NCBI GenBank assembly: GCA_026391115.1
Contig: JAPLER010000084.1
Location: forward strand, 1 to 7,075
Reading direction: 5' to 3'
DNA from: Bacteroidota bacterium
GTDB taxonomy: Bacteria > Bacteroidota > Bacteroidia > Chitinophagales > Chitinophagaceae
Length of the DNA stretch: 7,075 bases
The translations under genes were made by a program, and so were the position numbers. The notes beneath the pieces are model-generated. The model was not told the origin of the DNA and ran no database searches. It saw nothing but the letters and a program-made list of their open reading frames with translations. Positions 1 to 5,350 of this stretch are shown piece after piece (the stretch's first letter is position 1; each line of letters begins with the position of its first letter).

Positions 1-1444
1 CCACCCAAAAACCCTTTTTACTTTGATTGGCTGCAACGCAATTTGTTCTTTTTTGTCTAATAATTTTTGCCTTTCTAATAACCCTGCCTTGAATACTTAA
101 TGGGGTTGATGAAAGGCTTTGGTATAACAAACAATTTGTTGGAACTTTATTGGTATCAATAGCATTGAATTTGTCAGTTGTAACAACACACCTGTTAAAA
201 GATGCAATTAAAATGTTACCAAAAGCATCTACAGCATTCGATTTCCCAAAATCAAATGCACTAACTATTTTTCCTGAATAATAATCAAACAAACCTGCAT
301 CACTAAAAACTCTATTTTGGTTTTCATCAAAAAATAAAAACTCCACTTCATCATTTGTTGCTGACTGAAACTTTTTTATTCGAGTTCCAGCATTATCAAT
401 TTCTACAACCTCTCCTTTTGTATTGCCTATTATGAAATGGCTATTGGGTATTTTTAAAATTTTTGTTGCATTATCATTGTTAACAACAAATGCTGATGAA
501 AGCTTTATGCAATTGAGATTTGGGCATTTATACAACCCATTATCTAATGTGCTAATCCAATAGTTTCCTTGAAAGTCTTTTACAATGTCACTTACTCTTT
601 CATTTGGAAAAACGAGGTCTGTATTGCCTGATTTATAGTCCCATTTGTAAGCACCATTTTGTGTACAAATCCAAAATTCATCTTCACCAGTAACTGCTAA
701 ATGGTAGATGTATGTTGTAGCTGGTATTTCAAAATTTGGAAGTTGTTGAATAGATGTTCCATCAAAAAGAAATGCTTGACGATCTCTTCTTCCTCTTTCA
801 ATTCCAACAATTTTTTTATTGTCTGTAGCTAATCTAATTTCAATAAAAGGTTTAGCAGAAGTAGCTATTACAGGGGTTTGGGGGAAATTGTATAGTTGAT
901 TTTTGCTAGAGAAACAATAAATTTTATTATCCAATTGAGTTGAATATTGCCAAGCAGAAATACCATTTTTGTTGCCTTCTATTTGATTGATGATGTGGTG
1001 CGTTTTTTTATCTATTTCCAGAATGGCGTTGAAAGAAGAAACAACAATGCTGTTTTTTGTAACAGATATATTTAGAATATTTGAAAGCTTTTTATAGACA
1101 TCATCTTTTACCTCAAATAATTTTAATGAATCTTGTTCTACATAAAATAATTGTTTATAAAAGTTAGCACACCAAATTGTTCCTTGTTCATCTTCATTAA
1201 TGTATCCAACACTTTTTAAAAGCGTAGAATTAAATGGAAGAATTTGAAAAGTTCGGCTGTTAAATTTTATTAAACCCTTATCTGTAGCCAACCACAGGTA
1301 TCCTTTGCTATCTCCTAGCATATCATAAATAACTGGAGTTGGCAGTGGGTCTGGATTAGCAATTTTTGATGTGTATGGATATTGGGCTACACAAACATTA
1401 ACAAGAATGGTTTGAAAATATAATATGGTGATGAAGTGTTTCAA
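1..1444 (-). CDS. Exported two-component-regulator-type beta-propeller protein, N-terminal part (3' end outside window)
   Basis: The minus-strand frame is open for 481 codons from a TTG at 1444-1442 to the window edge. An in-frame TGA lies 18 codons upstream of the TTG (1501-1499), and no ATG occurs in frame before the mature protein. Starting at TTG gives a good signal peptide: Lys2, a hydrophobic stretch and a likely cut after VCVA (residue 20). The rest shows repeats of the Reg_prop type, with a D..G..W...(D)GL pattern: residues 38-61 (VIYDMLGDSKGYLWLATDKG, then LIKF), 79-102, 248-269, 284-306, and a last one starting at the edge (SKKGFWV). Such propellers form periplasmic sensor domains, usually followed by a Y_Y_Y domain, a membrane helix and a histidine kinase or DNA-binding output. 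None of these is visible here, so the output type is unknown. It is divergently transcribed from yicC. The family call is firm; a sensor-kinase role is inference. Confidence 0.85.
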   Translation of the reverse strand, partial: MKHFITILYFQTILVNVCVAQYPYTSKIANPDPLPTPVIYDMLGDSKGYLWLATDKGLIKFNSRTFQILPFNSTLLKSVGYINEDEQGTIWCANFYKQLFYVEQDSLKLFEVKDDVYKKLSNILNISVTKNSIVVSSFNAILEIDKKTHHIINQIEGNKNGISAWQYSTQLDNKIYCFSSKNQLYNFPQTPVIATSAKPFIEIRLATDNKKIVGIERGRRDRQAFLFDGTSIQQLPNFEIPATTYIYHLAVTGEDEFWICTQNGAYKWDYKSGNTDLVFPNERVSDIVKDFQGNYWISTLDNGLYKCPNLNCIKLSSAFVVNNDNATKILKIPNSHFIIGNTKGEVVEIDNAGTRIKKFQSATNDEVEFLFFDENQNRVFSDAGLFDYYSGKIVSAFDFGKSNAVDAFGNILIASFNRCVVTTDKFNAIDTNKVPTNCLLYQSLSSTPLSIQGRVIRKAKIIRQKRTNCVAANQSKKGFWV

Positions 1445-1463
1445 ATGCTGTAAAAACTTTCTA

Positions 1464-1492
1464 AAAATATAGAAAACTGTCAAATGATTCAA
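1464..1492 (-). promoter_or_regulatory. Putative Bacteroidota-type promoter for the propeller gene
   Basis: Read on the minus strand, TTG (1492-1490), an 18-base spacer and TATATTTT (1471-1464) resemble the Bacteroidota pattern TTG-N17-23-TAnnTTTG, with one mismatch in the -7 box. Transcription would begin about 13 bases before the proposed TTG start codon, which agrees with that start. AT-rich sequence makes chance matches common. Confidence 0.45.
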
Positions 1493-1513
1493 ATCTTTTC
1501 AATTGCCGTTCCC

Positions 1514-1521
1514 TACATTTA
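1514..1521 (+). promoter_or_regulatory. Possible -7 box for yicC
   Basis: TACATTTA matches TAnnTTTG except for the last base and lies 18 bases before the yicC ATG. No TTG stands at the usual distance upstream, so the call rests on the -7 box alone. It lies in the 95-bp divergent spacer shared with the propeller gene. Confidence 0.3.
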
Positions 1522-1539
1522 CAACCACAACCCAACTTT

Positions 1540-2415
1540 ATGCTTTACTCAATGACAGGCTATGGAAGAGCCGAAAAAACTATTGGCGATAATGTTTTTA
1601 TTGTTGAAATAAAATCGCTTAATGGTAAACAATTTGATTTAAGAATGTTAACACCCAGCATTTTAAAGCCTTATGAAATTGAAATAAGAAACCTTATTAA
1701 TGAAGGATTAGAACGCGGTAGTGTAGAGTGCCTTTTTACTATTAAATATAACGGAGCAGCCAAACCTGTTGCTGTAAATACAGAGTTGTTAAAAGCATAT
1801 TACACAAGTGTTAAACAAGTAGCAAATGAGTTAAATGCAAATGATGAAAATTTATTATCAGCTATTTTGAGATTGCCAGATGTGGTTACCAATACTACAA
1901 ATTTATTAACTGATGATGATTGGGTTGCATTTCAAAAATTAGTTAAAGAAGCTATTGAAAATTTAAACAAACATAGATTGAATGAAGGCGTTTCTTTAGA
2001 AGCAGATTTGCTGAAGAGAGTTGCCAATATTGAGTTACACGAAATTGAAATCAAAAAACACGAACCCAATAGAAGAATTAGAATTAAAGAAAACTTGCAA
2101 AAATTAATTAATGAAAATGTAAGTGCAGAAAATATTGATGCCAATAGATTAGAGCAGGAATTGATTTATTACATTGAGAAAATTGATATTAGCGAAGAAC
2201 AGGTTCGCCTAGCAAATCATATCAATTATTTTAAAGAAATTTTGAACGGCAAAGAAAAAAGCAAAGGCAAAAAGTTATCCTTTGTATTGCAAGAATTTGG
2301 CAGAGAAATTAATACAACAGGCAGCAAAGCCAATGATGCAGACATTCAAAAACTAGTAGTATTAATGAAAGATGAAATGGAAAAAATGAAAGAACAAGTG
2401 TTGAATGTGCTGTAA
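1540..2415 (+). CDS. yicC: YicC/YloC-family endoribonuclease
   Basis: This 291-residue protein has the full length and both halves of the YicC family. The N-terminal YicC-like domain opens with the hallmark SMTGYGRAE (residues 4-12), followed by VEIKSLNGKQFDLR (22-35) and ERGSVECLFTI (58-68). The C-terminal DUF1732 domain carries EKIDISEEQVRLANHI (213-228) and GKKLSFVLQEFGREINTTGS (243-262), ending in KMKEQVLN. Family members are cytoplasmic ribonucleases; E. coli YicC has been linked to small-RNA turnover. The ATG at 1540 puts the conserved SMTGYGR at the expected distance from the N terminus, so the start is secure. It heads a probable two-gene unit with the AlkD-type gene 11 bases downstream. 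In many bacteria yicC is followed by guanylate kinase (gmk); here it is not. Confidence 0.95.
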   Translation: MLYSMTGYGRAEKTIGDNVFIVEIKSLNGKQFDLRMLTPSILKPYEIEIRNLINEGLERGSVECLFTIKYNGAAKPVAVNTELLKAYYTSVKQVANELNANDENLLSAILRLPDVVTNTTNLLTDDDWVAFQKLVKEAIENLNKHRLNEGVSLEADLLKRVANIELHEIEIKKHEPNRRIRIKENLQKLINENVSAENIDANRLEQELIYYIEKIDISEEQVRLANHINYFKEILNGKEKSKGKKLSFVLQEFGREINTTGSKANDADIQKLVVLMKDEMEKMKEQVLNVL

Positions 2416-2426
2416 ATAGGTATGAT

Positions 2427-3089
2427 ATGAAGTATGTAGAAGATTTATACGAATTATTTAAGTTTGCTGCAAACCCAGAATTGGCAAAAGGTGCAGAAGC
2501 CTATATGAAAAACCAGTTCAAATTTTTTGGTATATATACTAATGAACGAAGAACTTTAAGCAACACTTATATAAAACAAGTTGGTTTGTTAACTAACAAA
2601 GAACTTGTAAAAATTGTAAAAGAATTATACAATCAATCAGAGCGAGAGTTTCAATATGTAGCTATGGAATTAATAGCATTTCATAAAAAACAATGGGCAG
2701 AAGATATTATTGAACTAGCCGAATTTTGCATAACTCATAAAAGTTGGTGGGATACTGTAGATAATATTGCCTCACTTATTTTAACAGATTATTTTAAAAA
2801 ATATCCCCATCAAATTATACCAATAACAAGTGCTTGGAACAATAGTAGCAATATGTGGTTGCAACGAAGCAGCATTATGTTTCAAAAAGCTTTTAAAAAA
2901 GAAACAAATTCAGCATTGTTAAGCAAATACATTTTAAACTGTAACCACAGCAAAGAGTTCTTTATTCAAAAAGCCATTGGTTGGGCTTTAAGAGAATACA
3001 GTAAAACCAACCCAATGTGGGTTAAAAATTTTGTGGCAAATAATACACTTGCACCTTTAAGTAAAAGAGAAGCTTTAAAGCGAATTTAA
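2427..3089 (+). CDS. alkD: AlkD-type DNA alkylation repair glycosylase (HEAT-like repeats)
   Basis: This 220-residue, largely helical protein matches the AlkD family, DNA glycosylases that remove N3- and N7-alkylated purines without flipping the base and are built from HEAT-like repeats. Recognisable blocks are YMKNQFKFFGI (26-36), SEREFQYVAMEL (71-82), HKSWWDTVDNIAS (104-116), MWLQRSSIMF (143-152) and IQKAIGWALREYSKTNP (180-196). The residues known to matter in Bacillus cereus AlkD (Trp109, Asp113, Arg148, Trp187) correspond to Trp108, Asp112, Arg147 and Trp186 here, a constant offset of one, so activity is likely retained. An earlier ATG at 2421 hits TGA after two codons, so 2427 is the start. 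With 11 bases after the yicC stop it is probably co-transcribed with yicC. Its stop codon lies one base from that of the opposing gene. Confidence 0.93.
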   Translation: MKYVEDLYELFKFAANPELAKGAEAYMKNQFKFFGIYTNERRTLSNTYIKQVGLLTNKELVKIVKELYNQSEREFQYVAMELIAFHKKQWAEDIIELAEFCITHKSWWDTVDNIASLILTDYFKKYPHQIIPITSAWNNSSNMWLQRSSIMFQKAFKKETNSALLSKYILNCNHSKEFFIQKAIGWALREYSKTNPMWVKNFVANNTLAPLSKREALKRI

Positions 3090-3090
3090 A

Positions 3091-4011
3091 TTATTTCTTA
3101 ATCCACTTTATCCACCAAGGCAACTCATTAAAATGCCAGTGATAATAAGGTTCATTTAAAGCTCCAAATTTTTGATAAAACTGTTTCACACCTGGCAAAT
3201 CACTCCCTTCAAAATCAAAAGTTAAACCGCTGCCAGCAAATTCTTGCAGTATGTTATCTATCAAAAAATGATTAGCTTCTGTGGTTCTGCCCAAAGCAGT
3301 ATTGCTATTAGCAATATTATAAATACGATTTTCATCAACCAAAAGAAGTGCAATTGCTAAAACTTCTTGTTGTTTATTTAAAACCTGTCTCACAATACAA
3401 TTATTTGTAGTAGCAAGTTGAGTGCACAATTTTTTAAAATTCAAATAATCATACTCCAAAATATTTGTCATTCGCTCTCCATAAGTGTTTTTATATGTAT
3501 CAACAGCGAACTCAACATCACTCGTAGTTGTATAAATAAATTCTTCTTTAGCTGCTTTTTTTAAGTTTTGCTTTAAATCGTTTTTATAATTGCCATAAAT
3601 ATGTTCGTAGTTATTGCTTAAATCAATAATAAAGTTGGTTTTGGTTTCACAAAAGGCAGTAGCAAATAAATTTTTGTAATTAAATTGAATATCGCCGTAA
3701 CGAGCAATATTTAAAATTTCTTTTTTTAGTGCATTTAATAATTCATTTGTTGTAGTCAATTTATTTATACCAATTAAGCCAAGTTGTTGCACAAAAGCAG
3801 GTGTGTAGCCATATCTTATTCCAAACTTTTGTTTTATACATATTGGCATAATAGCCTCATAATTGTTCAATACAATTCCAAACCATTCATCAGCCATTAT
3901 ATCTAGGTATTGCTTCTTACAATATATCAAAGCTTTGTTGTCAAAAACACATTTATCCCATTTTTCTGGGTCTATATTTTTTTTTGGTAACGATTTCAGT
4001 TGAAATATCAT
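3091..4011 (-). CDS. FemAB/GNAT-like acyltransferase-fold protein of unknown substrate
   Basis: This 306-residue protein has no signal peptide and should be cytoplasmic. It resembles uncharacterised Bacteroidota proteins with a GNAT-type fold related to FemAB aminoacyltransferases. The N-terminal part has KWDKCVFDNKALIYCKKQYLD (17-36 region), then WFGIVLNNYEAIMPICIKQK (43-62) and an aromatic, glycine-rich stretch to residue 80. The middle has NYKNDLKQNLKKAAKE (141-156), like the segment joining the two halves of FemAB proteins. The C-terminal half has RIYNIANSNTALGR (229-242), FDFEGSDLPGVKQFYQKFGA (265-284) and the ending LPWWIKWIKK (297-306); FEGS and FGA are typical of this fold. FemAB proteins add amino acids to peptidoglycan bridges, but that role cannot be assumed here. 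It is transcribed toward alkD and away from the lipoprotein gene. The first ATG fits the start of the conserved region. Confidence 0.8.
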   Translation of the reverse strand: MIFQLKSLPKKNIDPEKWDKCVFDNKALIYCKKQYLDIMADEWFGIVLNNYEAIMPICIKQKFGIRYGYTPAFVQQLGLIGINKLTTTNELLNALKKEILNIARYGDIQFNYKNLFATAFCETKTNFIIDLSNNYEHIYGNYKNDLKQNLKKAAKEEFIYTTTSDVEFAVDTYKNTYGERMTNILEYDYLNFKKLCTQLATTNNCIVRQVLNKQQEVLAIALLLVDENRIYNIANSNTALGRTTEANHFLIDNILQEFAGSGLTFDFEGSDLPGVKQFYQKFGALNEPYYHWHFNELPWWIKWIKK

Positions 4012-4030
4012 TAATTTTTTCTATGAAAAA

Positions 4031-4038
4031 CAAAAATA
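4031..4038 (-). promoter_or_regulatory. Putative -7 box for the FemAB/GNAT-like gene
   Basis: On the minus strand this reads TATTTTTG, a perfect match to TAnnTTTG, 19 bases before the ATG at 4011. Only a TTT, not TTG, is found about 20 bases upstream for the -33 box. The implied leader of about 13 bases matches that proposed for the propeller gene. Confidence 0.45.
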
Positions 4039-4046
4039 ACTGCCAG

Positions 4047-4072
4047 TTGAATACATTTAAAAACTATCTTCG
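4047..4072 (+). promoter_or_regulatory. Possible promoter for the lipoprotein gene
   Basis: TTG (4047-4049) is followed after 15 bases by TATCTTCG (4065-4072), one mismatch from TAnnTTTG. The spacer is shorter than the usual 17-23, so the TTG may be coincidental. Transcription would start near 4079, giving a leader of about 36 bases. It overlaps the likely upstream promoter region of the divergent gene ending at 4011. Confidence 0.35.
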
Positions 4073-4114
4073 GCACTCATTTTTTAAAAAGAGTATTCAT
4101 TATAAGCACAACTT

Positions 4115-5125
4115 ATGAACAGATTAGCGTGTATAGCCTTGCTGGCATTGGTTTTTGCGTCTTGTACTAAGGGAACAAATGAGCGATATTTAATATTGAA
4201 AATTAAATTCGATCCAACAGAAGAAAGATTGGATGACAGCGGTTTGGTGGTTACCAACTTTCCAAGCGGTGTTGGCAAGTTAACGCCTAAATATAACTCA
4301 ATTGCAGCTCAGTATATCGAGCTTTCAAGCGATTCAACTACACCATATGGTGCAGGAACCCCCTTGTTTCCATTATTTAAGTCAATATCACATACAGACA
4401 CTTCTGGTCATATAGCTGTTGACTATGGTAGTTTAGAAATGGTAGGAGATGGAGAAGCTGTATTGTCAATTCCTTTAAGTAGTGTTAAACCTGGTACTTA
4501 CCAGTTTTTAAGATTTTCAATTGCAGCTCAAAATTTTGATATTCCTTACAAGCTAGATACAACGATTTCTAATTTTATTTACAATGGCATCAACTATCCT
4601 GGAGGGTATTTTTCAGGATTATACAACGCCACTATTGCCACATTTTCAAGCGACTCTACTTATTTCAAAGATGGATATTCTATCAAATATTATTTAAATA
4701 ATAATGTTAAAGATGCTATAAAAAGGCAAGGGTATTGGGGTTTCGAAACCAATATTGGAACAAACAGTATCTATTATCCTGCTGCAGTAACAACAGCAAC
4801 ACAACAAGAAGCAAGTTCTGTAAATGTTTTGTATAGAAAAAGCCCAACACCAAGTAGTTTTAGTGTATTTACAGCTGCGGTTAATGGCATTAAGTATAGT
4901 AAAAATGGAATGACACCACCAACAATAGCACCAATGCCTTTAACAATTACTGGCACCGAAACAGAGAGTATTGTAATAGAATGTGCTTTGTTTACTAAAA
5001 ATAGTTTTGAGTGGAATGATAATTTTTCTGGAGATAATCAATGGAACAATCCATTTCCATTTCCAAAAGAATCAATTATAGATATGGGTATTAGAGGCAT
5101 GAAACCTGTTGTAATAAACAAGTAA
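4115..5125 (+). CDS. Uncharacterised Bacteroidota lipoprotein
   Basis: I do not recognise a named family with confidence. The N terminus is a lipoprotein signal: Arg3, a hydrophobic stretch (4-15) and a lipobox VFASC with the lipidated cysteine at 17. The residues after Cys17 (TKGTNE) do not match the Flavobacteriia surface-export signal of Lys plus acidic residues, so an inner-leaflet outer-membrane or periplasmic location is as likely as surface exposure. The mature 319 residues are beta-rich. Notable segments are RYLILKIKFDPTEERLDDSG (24-43), VLSIPLSSVKPGTYQFLRFS (116-135), GTETESIVIECALFTKNSFE (280-299) and IIDMGIRGM (321-329) near the end. The pattern, with a short leading strand, a ...PGTY..LR.S... 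core and a SFEW ending, looks like a conserved Bacteroidota lipoprotein and recalls MbnP-like proteins, but I cannot confirm that. There are no obvious catalytic motifs. It lies 225 bp before a large secreted PKD protein on the same strand and diverges from the FemAB/GNAT-like gene. Confidence 0.85.
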   Translation: MNRLACIALLALVFASCTKGTNERYLILKIKFDPTEERLDDSGLVVTNFPSGVGKLTPKYNSIAAQYIELSSDSTTPYGAGTPLFPLFKSISHTDTSGHIAVDYGSLEMVGDGEAVLSIPLSSVKPGTYQFLRFSIAAQNFDIPYKLDTTISNFIYNGINYPGGYFSGLYNATIATFSSDSTYFKDGYSIKYYLNNNVKDAIKRQGYWGFETNIGTNSIYYPAAVTTATQQEASSVNVLYRKSPTPSSFSVFTAAVNGIKYSKNGMTPPTIAPMPLTITGTETESIVIECALFTKNSFEWNDNFSGDNQWNNPFPFPKESIIDMGIRGMKPVVINK

Positions 5126-5172
5126 TCTAATTTCTTTATCAATTTTTAAATATTTTTTAATTTATTTGTGAA

Positions 5173-5211
5173 CTTTTTCTGCACCTCAGGCAGCGTTTCT
5201 TGTAGAAAAAG
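5173..5211. repeat. Inverted repeat, possible RNA hairpin
   Basis: CTTTTTCT (5173-5180) is exactly complementary to AGAAAAAG (5204-5211), giving an 8-bp stem with a 23-base loop. A competing small hairpin, CTGC (5179-5182) with GCAG (5190-5193), shares two bases with the outer stem. It lies about 48 bases after the lipoprotein stop and is not followed by a T-run, so it is not a standard terminator. A second small hairpin, GTTTA/TAAAC, lies at 5233-5248. Confidence 0.3.
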
Positions 5212-5303
5212 TATCAATGTATATGAAACCCTGTTTAGCTTTTTAAACAATAACTAAAGCAATAACAGAAAAAACAAAATCTTTAACGATGGGCTCGAAT
5301 GGC

Positions 5304-5332
5304 TTTATAGATAAAGTTTTTGGGTAGATTTT
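5304..5332 (+). promoter_or_regulatory. Weak promoter candidate for the PKD-protein gene
   Basis: TAGATTTT (5325-5332) is one mismatch from TAnnTTTG and lies 18 bases before the ATG, the same spacing as the boxes proposed for the other genes here. At the -33 place only TTT (5304-5306) is found, 18 bases upstream. The support is weak. Confidence 0.22.
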
Positions 5333-5350
5333 TTAAAAAAGTAGTAAGTA

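Larger units (their letters stand above)
5126..5350. other. 225-bp intergenic region, no gene seen
   Basis: This gap between the lipoprotein gene and the PKD-protein gene is AT-rich. It starts with T-rich runs (5127-5168), has several short inverted repeats, and ends in an AT palindrome (5329-5340, TTTTTTAAAAAA-like). Reading frames inside are tiny: ATG at 5219 gives nine codons and ATG at 5289 gives twelve, neither with a convincing start context. It probably carries the end of the upstream transcript and the promoter of the downstream gene. Confidence 0.6.

Noticed and set aside
1..99. Possible frameshift near the left edge: the minus-strand frame shifted by one base looks codon-wise more natural (Leu/Glu/Lys-rich) than the main frame
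   Set aside because: The shifted frame has a stop at 99-97, and the main frame stays open and regains a propeller-type motif (SKKGFWV) at the edge, which the shifted frame lacks.
1932..2144. Minus-strand 70-codon reading frame inside yicC
   Set aside because: It lies wholly within the well-supported yicC gene, and its Leu/Ser/Phe-rich translation is what antisense of Lys/Glu/Asn-rich coding sequence gives.
4084..4278. Minus-strand 64-codon reading frame over the start of the lipoprotein gene
   Set aside because: It overlaps the lipoprotein signal peptide region, has no recognisable motif, and looks like an antisense shadow.
4774..4956. Minus-strand 60-codon hydrophobic reading frame inside the lipoprotein gene
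   Set aside because: The hydrophobic character arises from antisense of Thr/Asn/Ala-rich codons, and there is no start context or family motif.
5173..5211. Inverted repeat as a rho-independent terminator for the lipoprotein gene
   Set aside because: The stem is AT-rich with a 23-base loop and no T-run follows on either strand.
5285..5305. GGGCTCGAATGGC resembling a tRNA T-arm
   Set aside because: No acceptor, D-arm or anticodon arm can be built around it.
5289..5327. Twelve-codon reading frame (MGSNGFIDKVFG) as a leader peptide for the PKD gene
   Set aside because: It is too short to judge, has no ribosome-binding signal, and nothing in its composition suggests attenuation.
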